Below are positions 14,243-22,881 of a DNA stretch of 37,159 bases, in pieces. Each line of letters starts with the position of its first letter. The stretch's first letter is position 1. A program made the position numbers and the translations under genes. This DNA is from Deltaproteobacteria bacterium (lineage in GTDB: Bacteria > Lernaellota > Lernaellaia > JACKCT01), in assembly GCA_020845895.1 (NCBI GenBank), contig JADLEX010000105.1:1-37159 (forward strand), read 5' to 3'. The notes under the pieces are model-generated. The model ran no database searches and was not told the DNA's origin. It saw nothing but the letters and a program-made list of their open reading frames with translations.

Positions 14243-15619
14243 TTAGCCGGCGCGTTGGAAGCGGAACTGGCTCCAGCGCTGGTTGGCCATGCGCAGGATC
14301 TCTTCGAGTTGATCGCCGGTCAGCGCGTCGGTACGCACCACGGCCGAGCGGAACCCGTCGTACTTCGAAAAGTCGCGCGTGCGCAGCTTGCCTTCGCTCG
14401 TGATCTCGTTCCAGTACTTGGACCCCGGGAATGGCGTCGCGACCGTGAACTGCACCGATTCGGGCGCGAAGGCGATGGCCATGTCGATGGTCTTCATCGC
14501 CGAGTCCCAGGTCTCGCCGGGCAGGCCGAACATGAAGGTCAGGTGCATCTTGATGCCGAGCTCGTGCGTGAACGCGACCGCGCGTTTGACCTTTTCGAGG
14601 TCGAGGCCCTTGTCGCAGGCGTCCACGATCTCCTGCGTGGCCGATTCGACCCCGTACTTGAGACCCCACAGCCCGGCTTCCTTCAGCTCGGTCAGGATCT
14701 CGCGGTCCATCAGGTCGGCGCGGGCCATGATGCCGAAGGGCAGATCCATGTTGCGCGATTTGACCTCGCGCGCGAACGCGAGCATGCGCTTCTTGCCGAT
14801 GTTGAACGTGTCGTCGTCGAAATACGCGCTCGCGAAGTTGTACTCGCGGGCGAGCCACTCCATCTCGTCCACCACGTCCTCGACGGAACGCACGCGGTAC
14901 TTGGGCGACGCGTACATGATCTGCGGCCATGCGCAGAACGTACACCCGTAAGGGCAACCCCGACTCGCCCACATCTGCACCGACGGGCGCGGAATGTTTC
15001 CCGGCTCGTCACGATAGGCATACATCGGCAGATAGTGGCGCGCCGGCCACGGAAAGACCGAGAGATCGGGCTCCAGCGGTCGGCGTCCGCCGTCGAAGAC
15101 GTCGCCGTCGGCGTCGCGCCAGAGCAGTCCCACGGTGCCCACGGGCGACACGCCCGCTTCGAGTCGCTGCGCGAATTCGAGCAGCGCCATCTCGTATTCG
15201 CCGACGAGCACCGCGTTGACCTCGGTGTGCTCTCGAAGCCATGGCGTCTTGAACATCTCGTCGTGCAGCCCGGCCAGAATGATGAGCTTGTCCGGGTTCT
15301 CCTCGCGAATGCGCGCGACATGGTACATGTCCTTGTCGTACGAGTTCGTCGAGATCTCGAGCACGATCACGTCGGGTTGGAAGTCGCGGATGCGCGTGAG
15401 GAACGCCTCATCCGTGATGCCCTCGGCGATGCCGTCCACGAGCAGCACGGGAAAGCCGTCCCGCTCCAGCACCGCCGTGGCGTATGCCAAAAAGAACGGG
15501 AACGGCATGTACTCCATGGACTGTTCCTCGAAATGCGGCCAGCGACTGCCGGCGCGCACGCCGTAGAACCCGTCCTTTTTCCAGGGGGCGTTGCCGAAGA
15601 AGACGCGCGTACGCTTCAT
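14243..15619 (-). CDS. radical SAM protein with B12-binding-type N-domain (second of pair)
   Basis: A 458-residue protein with a Rossmann-like N-terminal domain (about 1-170) of the cobalamin-binding type, followed by a radical SAM barrel. The cluster motif CxxxCxxC is in SRGCPYGCTFCAW. Later barrel elements are visible: FDDDTFNIGKKRM, the GLKYGVESATQEI strand and FMFGLPGETWDSAMKT. No His-on DxHxxG motif is seen (LLVDGIAEGI stands there), as in many class members that bind cobalamin base-off or not at all. The radical reaction and substrate cannot be told; known relatives do methylations and rearrangements in lipid, cofactor and natural product synthesis. It begins 16 bases after the end of the preceding radical SAM gene, so the two are almost surely one operon. 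Confidence 0.9.
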   Translation of the reverse strand: MKRTRVFFGNAPWKKDGFYGVRAGSRWPHFEEQSMEYMPFPFFLAYATAVLERDGFPVLLVDGIAEGITDEAFLTRIRDFQPDVIVLEISTNSYDKDMYHVARIREENPDKLIILAGLHDEMFKTPWLREHTEVNAVLVGEYEMALLEFAQRLEAGVSPVGTVGLLWRDADGDVFDGGRRPLEPDLSVFPWPARHYLPMYAYRDEPGNIPRPSVQMWASRGCPYGCTFCAWPQIMYASPKYRVRSVEDVVDEMEWLAREYNFASAYFDDDTFNIGKKRMLAFAREVKSRNMDLPFGIMARADLMDREILTELKEAGLWGLKYGVESATQEIVDACDKGLDLEKVKRAVAFTHELGIKMHLTFMFGLPGETWDSAMKTIDMAIAFAPESVQFTVATPFPGSKYWNEITSEGKLRTRDFSKYDGFRSAVVRTDALTGDQLEEILRMANQRWSQFRFQRAG

Positions 15620-15635
15620 GTCCGCGCCCGCGCGG

Positions 15636-17114
15636 TCACGCCGAAACGGCGGCGCGTCGGCCGCGGATCTGCGTGATGATCGACCGCTGTTCCCAGAGCA
15701 TGGCGAAGGCGGTGTAGGCCGAGCGCGCCAGCTCTTCCCAGCTCTTGATGCGCAGCAGCGCGCGCAGCACGTAGCGCGGTCGGAAGTAAAACTTCATGTA
15801 CGCCTTGCGTGCCCAGTTCTGGACCTCTTCCTCGGTCATGTCGCAGCCGGGCCGCGGGATGAACAGCTCGTCGACCGGGTTGGCGATGAAATCGCGCCAG
15901 TAATCGTGCCCGCCGTTTTCCTTCATCAGCATCTGATACATCTCGGTGGCGGGCATGGGCGTGACCTTCGAGAACTGCGCGTAGTCGAGGTCGAGTTCCT
16001 TCGCCAGCGTGATCGTCTGCTTCACGGTGTCCACGGTCTCGCCCGGGCTGCCGACCATGAAGTAGCCGAAGGTGTCGATGCCGATCTTGTTGGTGGCGTG
16101 GACGATCTCCTTGATGCGCTTCACGGTCGTCTTTTTCTTGAGCGTCTTGAGGATCGCCTCGTTGCCCGACTCGATGCCGAAGTAGATGCGCTTGCAGCCC
16201 GCTTCCTTGAGGTACTTGAGCATCTCCTCGTTGATGAGGTCCACACGGCTGCGCAGCGCCCACGCGAATTTCTGCTTGCGGTTGATGATCTCCTCGCAAA
16301 TGCGGATCACGCGGCGCTTGTCGGTGGTGAAGCTCGAGTCGAAGAAGTCGAATTCGCGGATCGAGTAAGCGTCCAGGCACTCCTGGATCTCGTCGCACAG
16401 GTTTTCGGGCGAGCGCGGCCGGAATTTCAACCCGCCCTGCTCGCAGAAGATGCAGTGGAACGGGCAGCCGCGGCTCGTGATGAGCGGCGTGAAGTTCCGG
16501 AACTGGCTGATGAACGAGTAGTAGAGATGGTTGGGCAGGTGGTGGCGCGCCGGAAACGGGGCGCTATCCACATCGGCGTAAAGCGGCGCGTAGGGATTCA
16601 CCACCGCCTCGCCGTCGTCCGTGCGCCAGATCAGGCCCTTCACCGCGGACAGGTCGCCGCCCGCGTTGTACGCCGTCAGAAATTCCGGCAGCGTTTCCTC
16701 GGCCTCGCCCGTGATGCCGAAATCGAGGCACCCGTGGACCATCGTCTCCTTGGGGTAAATCCCCATGTGGACGCCGCCCACCATCGACGGAACGCCCGTG
16801 GCCTCACGGATGTCGCGGAACCAGTCGAGGTTTTGGTGGAAGAGATTGGTCGTCGTCGTGTAAGCGACGAGGTCGGGGCGGAACGAATTCAGGCGCTTGA
16901 TCGTCTGCGGCTTGGACAGGCCCAGCGCGTGCGCGTCGATGAACTGGATCTTCGCGCCGGCCTTCTCGGCCACCGCCGCCACATACGCCAGCGACAGGCT
17001 CGGGAAAACTCCGTAGTTGTCCTTGACGACCTTGATTCCGGGTTCGTTTTTGATGGACCCGTAGGGCGTGTAGACGAAGCTGATTCGTTCGATCGGTCGG
17101 TTACCGCGGGCCAT
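15636..17114 (-). CDS. radical SAM protein with B12-binding-type N-domain (first of pair)
   Basis: A 492-residue protein of the same architecture as its downstream neighbour but clearly divergent in sequence, so not a recent duplicate. The cobalamin-type domain spans about 1-170 and includes IDAHALGLS, which fits DxHxxG by letter although it lies at a position where relatives usually have no ligand; GGVHMGIYP follows. The radical SAM motif is SRGCPFHCIFCEQ. FFDSSFTTDKRRV, IYFGIESGNEAIL and GYFMVGSPGETVDTV mark later barrel strands, and about 80 helical residues close the protein. An AAAGGA precedes the ATG at 17114. It is the first gene of the pair; the 144-base gap upstream carries no clear promoter. 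Substrate unknown. Confidence 0.9.
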   Translation of the reverse strand: MARGNRPIERISFVYTPYGSIKNEPGIKVVKDNYGVFPSLSLAYVAAVAEKAGAKIQFIDAHALGLSKPQTIKRLNSFRPDLVAYTTTTNLFHQNLDWFRDIREATGVPSMVGGVHMGIYPKETMVHGCLDFGITGEAEETLPEFLTAYNAGGDLSAVKGLIWRTDDGEAVVNPYAPLYADVDSAPFPARHHLPNHLYYSFISQFRNFTPLITSRGCPFHCIFCEQGGLKFRPRSPENLCDEIQECLDAYSIREFDFFDSSFTTDKRRVIRICEEIINRKQKFAWALRSRVDLINEEMLKYLKEAGCKRIYFGIESGNEAILKTLKKKTTVKRIKEIVHATNKIGIDTFGYFMVGSPGETVDTVKQTITLAKELDLDYAQFSKVTPMPATEMYQMLMKENGGHDYWRDFIANPVDELFIPRPGCDMTEEEVQNWARKAYMKFYFRPRYVLRALLRIKSWEELARSAYTAFAMLWEQRSIITQIRGRRAAVSA

Positions 17115-17258
17115 TTCGTCCTTTCGCCGGTCGCGCGTCCGGCACGGTCGGTCCGGTCTGCACAGGGGCTTACCCTACCGAAACCGCACCATGTTCCATG
17201 ATGACGCAGATCACGCTTCGGGTCCATCGGCGCGAAAAATCGGTCGTTTTGTCGGGGT

Positions 17259-17891
17259 TCATTCCAAAAGCTGCTCGATGACGCCCTGGTACACCGCCTT
17301 GTCGTAACCGTGGCGACTGGACCGGGGCACCATCGCGCGGTCGAGGAAGAGCGTGAAGGGCAGCGAGCCCTCGGTGAAGTACGGCATCAGCGTCCACGCC
17401 GGATCGGCGCAGATCGTGTACGTGAGCCCGTATTCGTCGCGCCACCCTTGCAGGAATTCCTGGCTCGGCGGGTTGTTTTCGTTGTCCTCGACGAGCAGCT
17501 CGATGATCTCGAATCCCTCGTCGCGATACTCCTGATACAAATCCGATTCCAACAGCGGCGCTTCCTCGCGGCATGGCACGCACCACCCCGCGCCGGCGTT
17601 CAGCATGACCACGCTGCCCATGAAGTCGTAGAGCTCGACCGTGTCGCCCTCGTCGTTCACCCACGACCAGTTGGGAACCGGCGTGCCACCGTCGTCGTCG
17701 TCGCCCGTGTCGTCGTCGTCATCGTCGTCCAGCGCCTGGATCGGCGGCAGGTCGTCGTCGCCCGCCGCGGCATCTCCCGAGCCGTCGTCGTATTCCTCGC
17801 CGTCCCACTGCTTCTCGTAGTGGCCGCAGGCGACCGCCATCGCGGCAAGAGCCCCGATGACGAACCACAAATGAAGGCGACAAGTGCGCAT
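17259..17891 (-). CDS. thioredoxin-fold (TlpA/ResA-like) lipoprotein with Asp-rich spacer
   Basis: A 210-residue exported protein. The signal peptide ends in MAVAC (C22), a lipobox, so it should be membrane-anchored. Residues about 38-70 are an acidic spacer with runs of Asp. The rest is a TlpA-like domain: VVMLNAGAGWCVPCREEAP carries the C104-x2-C107 redox pair (Cys-Val-Pro-Cys), and SLPFTLFLD provides the cis-Pro loop. It probably handles disulphide exchange in the periplasm, perhaps in cytochrome or envelope protein maturation; no partner is adjacent. The ATG at 17891 is preferred to a TTG seven codons earlier because GGAG stands nine bases before it and the signal peptide is then of normal length. 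The spacer links it with the PHP lipoprotein and the carboxypeptidase. Confidence 0.88.
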   Translation of the reverse strand: MRTCRLHLWFVIGALAAMAVACGHYEKQWDGEEYDDGSGDAAAGDDDLPPIQALDDDDDDDTGDDDDGGTPVPNWSWVNDEGDTVELYDFMGSVVMLNAGAGWCVPCREEAPLLESDLYQEYRDEGFEIIELLVEDNENNPPSQEFLQGWRDEYGLTYTICADPAWTLMPYFTEGSLPFTLFLDRAMVPRSSRHGYDKAVYQGVIEQLLE

Positions 17892-17910
17892 CCAACACCA
17901 CTCCAAACCC

Positions 17911-17932
17911 AAAAAGCACGGTACTTCCGTGC
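17911..17932 (-). terminator. intrinsic terminator after the MDR oxidoreductase gene
   Basis: On the minus strand GCACGG and CCGTGC (plus 17916-17921 and 17927-17932) form a six-base stem with a five-base loop, followed by five T. It sits about 60 bases past the MDR stop codon and just before the thioredoxin-fold gene, which would therefore need its own promoter. Confidence 0.65.
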
Positions 17933-17990
17933 GCTTTGGGCGTCAACGATGAGACCCTGGGAGCACTCCCCGTACGCCGAGTACCCGCGT

Positions 17991-18986
17991 TCAACCCATC
18001 GTCACGACAACGTTGCCGCGTTTGCGTCCCGTATCGACATACGCGTGCGCCTCGGTGATGCGTTCGAGCGGGTATGTTCGGTCGATCGGCGGCGCGTAAC
18101 GCCCCGCCTCGGCCAGCGAGACGAGCAGGGCCAGATCCGCCGGGCGCTCGGGTGCGCCGCCCGCCAACACGCGGTGCGTCGTCCCGATCGTGCGCACGAG
18201 CGAACCGAGAATTTGCGGCACGCTGCCGGCGCACAGGATGAGCCGACCGCCGTTCGCGAGACCGGCCCGGCACTCGGCGTACGCATGGACGCCGACCGCT
18301 TCGAAGATGACGTCGTAGGCGTCGCCGGCGCCGAACAGCGGCTCCCGCGCGTAATCGACGACGCGGTCCGCGCCGAGACCGCGCACGAGTTCGACGTTGG
18401 CGGTGCTCGTCACGCCCGTGACCGACGCGCCGAAGTGCTTCGCGAGCTGCACCGCGGCGGCGCCGACCGCGCCGGACGCGCCGATCACGAGCACGCGTTC
18501 GCCCGATTGCAGCTTCGCGGCGTCGCGCAGGAAGTGGAGCGCGGCCGTTCCGCCGAACGCGAGCGCCGCGCCCTGCTCGAACGAGATCGAGTCCGGCAAG
18601 CGCGCGATGTTGCCCTTCACGGGCATGGTCCGGTATTCGGCGTGGCAGCCGAGCGCGACGCCCGGATACGCCGCGACGCGCTCGCCCAAGGCGTAATCGG
18701 TGACGCCGTCGCCCAAGGCCACGACCTCGCCCGCGAGTTCGGTGCCGAGCACCGGCTTGCGCGGCCCGAAGAAACCCAGAGCCGCCCGCGACAGCAGGCC
18801 GAATCCCGTCGGCACACGCAGGCTGCGCACGCGCGCGTCGCCCGACGACACCGTGCTCGCGTGCACGCGCAACAGCACCTCGCCGGGCCCGGGGCGCGGG
18901 CGCGGCACAATTTCGACGCTGACCACCTCGGGTCCGCCGTAGCGCCGATACACAGCGGCGCGCATGGTTTCGGACGACGGCGTCAT
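17991..18986 (-). CDS. MDR-superfamily NAD(P)-dependent quinone/alcohol oxidoreductase
   Basis: A 331-residue zinc-independent medium-chain dehydrogenase/reductase. The N-terminal GroES-like domain has RPRPGPGEVLLRVHASTVSSGD and GTELAGEVVALGDGV; the nucleotide-binding domain has VLVIGASGAVGAAAVQLAKHFGA, close to the AxGxxG NADPH motif, with VTSTAN after the second strand. Structural zinc cysteines are absent, which fits quinone oxidoreductase or enone reductase relatives. Substrate not predictable. The ATG at 18986 is preferred over longer options because GGAGG lies just upstream and the protein then begins where relatives do. It starts 32 bases after the USP-PLD gene and is the last gene before a terminator, so it is probably the distal gene of a four-gene operon. 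Confidence 0.9.
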   Translation of the reverse strand: MTPSSETMRAAVYRRYGGPEVVSVEIVPRPRPGPGEVLLRVHASTVSSGDARVRSLRVPTGFGLLSRAALGFFGPRKPVLGTELAGEVVALGDGVTDYALGERVAAYPGVALGCHAEYRTMPVKGNIARLPDSISFEQGAALAFGGTAALHFLRDAAKLQSGERVLVIGASGAVGAAAVQLAKHFGASVTGVTSTANVELVRGLGADRVVDYAREPLFGAGDAYDVIFEAVGVHAYAECRAGLANGGRLILCAGSVPQILGSLVRTIGTTHRVLAGGAPERPADLALLVSLAEAGRYAPPIDRTYPLERITEAHAYVDTGRKRGNVVVTMG

Positions 18987-19018
18987 GGCATCCTCCCAAG
19001 GCCCGCGATGCGGATCAA

Positions 19019-21844
19019 TTACCCCAGCAGGCTCGGCCAGTTCTTCGACAGCCACGCGCGCTCCTCGGCCCGCTCGCGCCACCTGGGGTCGTCGCGGTCG
19101 ATGGGGATCGACGCGGCGAGGATCGACTCGAAGCGCGCCTCGACATCCGTCGCGAACGCGGCATCCTCGACGACGAGCAGCGCCTCGCTCTCCCAGTAGC
19201 CCGCGGTGATGTCCAGATTCGCGCTGCCGATCGCGCACCACCGGCCGTCGGCGCAGATCATTTTTGCATGGACGTGCGCGCGCACGGCGCCCAGATCGCA
19301 TCCCCACGCCGGCCCGGGCGGGGCGACGTATTCGTACGCCTCGGCGCCGGCCTCGACCAGCTCGTCGATGCGACCGTGCACGACCTGCGTGGCGAGCTCG
19401 CGGATCGCTCCGCCGGGAAAGTACACACCCTCGGCATCCCGATCACTCCACATCGGCCGCACGTGGCCGACCAACACCCGCACACGCACGCCACGACCCA
19501 CGGCGTTTCGGAGCGCGCGCAGGATTTCGAACTGCATGGGGAAGGTGTTGACGACGAGCAGGTCGCGCGTCGCGGCATCGATGAGCGCGAGATACGCCTC
19601 GAGCGTGTACGCGTCGCGCAGGCCGCGATGCACGACGAACCGCGCGGCGACGGACCCCACCGGCGGCGGCGCGACGACGTCGAACGGCTCGCGCCCCGCG
19701 GCGACCCACGCGCCGAGAAATGACGTCTCGACCTGCTCCACGATCGGGCCTTCGACGCACGCACCCGCGTCGAACCAAGGAATCTGTGCGCCGGGCGTCT
19801 CGTGCGTCAGTGCGATTTCGTCAAAGCCCCGATAGTAGGTGTCGGCGAGGTTGCGCCCGGTCACAATCGCCCGGCAACCGTCCACGATCACCAACTTGCG
19901 GTGGTCGCGACGTTTGAGATCGTTAATCGACGGCATGCCCTCGATCGGCCGATTCGCCGCGACCTCGATGCCCGCAACCGGCGCCAGCCGCTCCATGAAC
20001 GGGTTCTTGATCCCCATCGTCTCGTGAAGGCTGTAGAGCGCGTCGACCAGAAAACGCACCTTCACGCCGCGTTGCGCCGCGCGCACTAACGCCGCGGCGA
20101 TCTCGCGCGAGGATTCCTCGTCGTGCACGATATACGTCTGGATGTGCAAACGCTCGTGCGCTTCGTCGATCAGCGCGACGAGCGTGCGTCGCGCCTCCGC
20201 GTTGTCGAGCACGATGCCCACGCGGTTTCCGCCGATGCGCCGAGAGGCCGTGGTCGCGTCGAGCCGTTGACCGATCGACGCGTCTTCGGGGTTGACCGCC
20301 GTGCGCGCCTCGAAGATCCGCGCCGACAGTGCCTCCGGCTCCAGCGCGTCGAGGTCGGCGCTCGTGAACGTCGCAAACCCCCTCGCGTCCACGCCCTGCG
20401 CGGACCCGTGCGCGATGGCGACCACATCGACGCCGCGCGAACGTAGACGCGCGGCCGCGCGCGCGAGCAGCACGGCCTCGAAGCCCCCCGGCACATCGGA
20501 AAGGCGCCCCGATCCCAAAATCTGCCCCGCCTCGAAAACGCGCGGCGACGCGAAACCCGCGGCGAGGAAACGCTCCTTGGCCTCGTCGAGCCGCGTGTTG
20601 AGCGCGAGTTTCACGCCGAAGATGTCGATGCCGCTCTCGTTTTCGTGCAACGTGTGCAGCCGCGCGAGCGACTCCGCGCGAAACTCGGCATCGACGAGCA
20701 GCACCGGCCGCGCGGGGCGCACGATCGCCGCCTTCGTCTCTAGAGATGCCACCGGATCGCGCCACCGCCCGTCCGACACGCGACCGAGTCCCAGGAAATC
20801 CGCCGAGCGCGCGATGGAGAATTCATCCTCGCGGATCGTCAGATAGCCGTTGTGGGCGTACGCGACGGCGCGCAATTCGCCGCGATCGATGATGGCGACG
20901 TGCGTCTGATTCAGCGGCTGCGGCATGCCGAGCACGTTGACACGCTCGACGTACAGGGTGAGTGGCGATTCGCCGACGAAGACGTCCGCGGCGCACAGCG
21001 TCTCGGGATCGAGATAGAGCGAAAGTCCATGTGTTTCGGTGGGGACCAGGGCCACGGGAATGCGCAGCTCGCGAAGCGCCCAGACGACGAACACACCGCC
21101 GAGCCAATGCGTGACCCCCCATTCCGCATCGAGCAGCACGCACAGCATCTGGGATCGCCACTCGGCGATGCGCGACGGGATCGCCGCGCGTAGCTCGAGC
21201 AGCTTCGCGTCGCTTTGCGCGAAGCGAACCGTGCACGAGAGTCCGGCCACGCGGGCGTTCGCGTCGATGTCCTCCGGCGCGAGGGCCTTGACGGGACGCA
21301 GCGCGAAGAATCCGAGTTCGTGGTCCGGCCCCGTGCGTTCGCGCGCAAATCCCGCAAAGGCCGCGGCGCTCTGCGGCTTGCCGTCGAAGGGAAAAAGCAG
21401 GCGGCGGATCGGCGCATCGTCGCCTTCGTCCCCGGCCGTCGCCACCACGACCGGGATGCGGACGGACTGCACCGTGAGCGCAACCATGTCCACGAGATCG
21501 GTCGGCAGTCGCGACGCGATGGGTCCGACGACGATGACGTCCGCGCCGCAGCCTTTCGCCGACGCGCGCAGGTCTTCGTCGCGCAGTTCCAGCGCGGGTT
21601 CCGACGTGACGTCCGCGCACCAGACCGTGAGTTCGGCGCGCAGCCGGGCGAGTTGCGCGTCCGCCCGATTGAGCACGTCGAGCAGATCGTCCCACGGGTC
21701 GTTCTGGAATTTCAGAAACGGTGAAACGGGCGAGAGTCCCACCAGATGAACGCGCTCAGGATGTGTCGCGAGTCGTCGCGCGGTTTCGATCGCCCGCCCC
21801 GCCCCTTCGGGGATTTCCGCGATGACGAGAACCCGGCGAAACAT
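19019..21844 (-). CDS. universal-stress-protein / phospholipase D fusion
   Basis: A 941-residue cytoplasmic protein with an order I do not recognise from known families. Residues about 1-145 and 148-300 look like two degenerate universal-stress-protein (UspA) domains: RRVLVIAEIPEGAGRAIETA then CGADVIVVGP and IPVVVATAG; and IRRLLFPFDGKPQSAAAFA then IPVALVPTET. About 300-520 is unassigned. About 535-925 is a phospholipase D-like region with both HKD motifs intact: HRKLVIVDG (H648) followed by TGRN, and HAKMICADG (H859) followed by GSANLD, as in cardiolipin-synthase-type enzymes. It should cleave or transfer a phosphodiester, perhaps a phospholipid, under control of the N-terminal domains. No signal or membrane segment is visible. 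ATG at 21844 (GGAG six bases before) is preferred to the GTG one codon earlier. It lies between the hydrolase and MDR genes in one likely operon. Confidence 0.85.
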   Translation of the reverse strand: MFRRVLVIAEIPEGAGRAIETARRLATHPERVHLVGLSPVSPFLKFQNDPWDDLLDVLNRADAQLARLRAELTVWCADVTSEPALELRDEDLRASAKGCGADVIVVGPIASRLPTDLVDMVALTVQSVRIPVVVATAGDEGDDAPIRRLLFPFDGKPQSAAAFAGFARERTGPDHELGFFALRPVKALAPEDIDANARVAGLSCTVRFAQSDAKLLELRAAIPSRIAEWRSQMLCVLLDAEWGVTHWLGGVFVVWALRELRIPVALVPTETHGLSLYLDPETLCAADVFVGESPLTLYVERVNVLGMPQPLNQTHVAIIDRGELRAVAYAHNGYLTIREDEFSIARSADFLGLGRVSDGRWRDPVASLETKAAIVRPARPVLLVDAEFRAESLARLHTLHENESGIDIFGVKLALNTRLDEAKERFLAAGFASPRVFEAGQILGSGRLSDVPGGFEAVLLARAAARLRSRGVDVVAIAHGSAQGVDARGFATFTSADLDALEPEALSARIFEARTAVNPEDASIGQRLDATTASRRIGGNRVGIVLDNAEARRTLVALIDEAHERLHIQTYIVHDEESSREIAAALVRAAQRGVKVRFLVDALYSLHETMGIKNPFMERLAPVAGIEVAANRPIEGMPSINDLKRRDHRKLVIVDGCRAIVTGRNLADTYYRGFDEIALTHETPGAQIPWFDAGACVEGPIVEQVETSFLGAWVAAGREPFDVVAPPPVGSVAARFVVHRGLRDAYTLEAYLALIDAATRDLLVVNTFPMQFEILRALRNAVGRGVRVRVLVGHVRPMWSDRDAEGVYFPGGAIRELATQVVHGRIDELVEAGAEAYEYVAPPGPAWGCDLGAVRAHVHAKMICADGRWCAIGSANLDITAGYWESEALLVVEDAAFATDVEARFESILAASIPIDRDDPRWRERAEERAWLSKNWPSLLG

Positions 21845-21873
21845 CACCTACTCCATCCGCGACGCGAAAGCCC

Positions 21874-21919
21874 GGCGTCCTCGACCTTCAGGCCGCGGCG
21901 TCCTCGACGATCAGGCCGC
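21874..21919. repeat. 23-bp tandem duplication at a stop codon
   Basis: Two back-to-back copies (21874-21896 and 21897-21919) of GGCGTCCTCGAC..TCAGGCCGC differ at two adjacent bases. The right copy contains the last codons and stop of the leftward alpha/beta hydrolase gene; the left copy repeats that stop sequence in the gap. It looks like a recent local duplication that did not change the gene end. Confidence 0.85.
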
Positions 21920-22840
21920 TCCGACGCCCCGCTCTCCGCCGGGCGCATCCCACGTGGCGGAAAATACGCGACGCCGGAAGAAGTGTTCGAGGCGCAAATT
22001 GACGATCTCGGGGTATTCGAGCGTCGCGTAGTGCGTTCCGTTGGGAATCAGAAACAGTTCGCTGCCGGCGATATCCGCGTGCATCTCCTCGGACACCCGA
22101 GCCGGCGTCATCTTGTCCGCAGTTCCGGCCGTGATGAGGGTCGGCACGCGCACCGTGGTGAGAATCGGCCGCGACGAATGTTCGTCGAGTCGCTTGATCA
22201 TCAGGAAGTACGTCGGGAAGTCGAGATCCTTGAAGTCGGTCGCGACCTCGGCGAAGAAATTTTCGTTCGCGCTCACCAGACGCAGCGACTTGATGAGGTT
22301 CATCGACCACGGCTGCGTGAGCAGCCATCCGGGAAGGTCGGCGAGAAGCGGGCCGGCGCGGTAGAGCCCCTGCGCGAGCGCGCGGAAGAACACGTCGGCC
22401 TTGGGCAGGCCGAACGCGGTCTTGAGCACGTGCTCGAACGCGCCGTTGATGAGCACGAGGGCGATCACATTGCGCGGCAGATGATGGTAAATCTCTAGAC
22501 CGAGCTCGACGCCCATGCTCCAGCCGCCGGTGACGAACCGCTCGCGATCCCACCCCGCGCCGCGCACGACCTCCAGCGCATCCTCGACGTGATCGTCCAC
22601 GGCGAGGCGCGAGATGTCGCGCGGCTTCTCGGATCGGTAACACCCGCGCGGCTCCCACGTCACGATCGTCATTTTCTCGCAAAAGAACTCGAAGAGATAT
22701 TTCCAGCACGACAGCGGCGTGCCCATTCCGGGCGGCAACAGCCATTTGTGCGGTCCCGCGCCGCAACGATACGCCTGAATCCGCGTGCCGTCGGCGCTCG
22801 TGACGGTGAATTCCTCAATGGGGACATCGATCGAGATCAT
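21911..22840 (-). CDS. alpha/beta hydrolase
   Basis: A 309-residue soluble alpha/beta-hydrolase fold protein with the full catalytic triad: nucleophile S108 in GGWSMGVE, D242 in AGTADKMTP, and H270 in NGTHYATLEYP. The oxyanion loop region reads LLPPGMGTPLSCW, and WEPRGCYRS matches the D/E-x-R-G-x-G-x-S strand of haloperoxidase and esterase relatives. No signal peptide is present, so it is cytoplasmic. The substrate could be an ester, lipid or thioester; nothing in the sequence decides it. It lies 41 bases after the M3 oligopeptidase gene and 66 before the USP-PLD gene, all leftward, so an operon is likely. Confidence 0.92.
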   Translation of the reverse strand: MISIDVPIEEFTVTSADGTRIQAYRCGAGPHKWLLPPGMGTPLSCWKYLFEFFCEKMTIVTWEPRGCYRSEKPRDISRLAVDDHVEDALEVVRGAGWDRERFVTGGWSMGVELGLEIYHHLPRNVIALVLINGAFEHVLKTAFGLPKADVFFRALAQGLYRAGPLLADLPGWLLTQPWSMNLIKSLRLVSANENFFAEVATDFKDLDFPTYFLMIKRLDEHSSRPILTTVRVPTLITAGTADKMTPARVSEEMHADIAGSELFLIPNGTHYATLEYPEIVNLRLEHFFRRRVFSATWDAPGGERGVGAA

Positions 22841-22881
22841 CGGTCCGATTCTCCTTGATCATCAAAATCCAAATTGGCCCG

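Noticed and set aside
15591-17201. Rightward open frame of about 536 codons antisense to the first radical SAM gene
   Set aside because: The opposite strand has intact CxxxCxxC and conserved barrel motifs; this frame is Arg/Val/Asp-rich shadow sequence.
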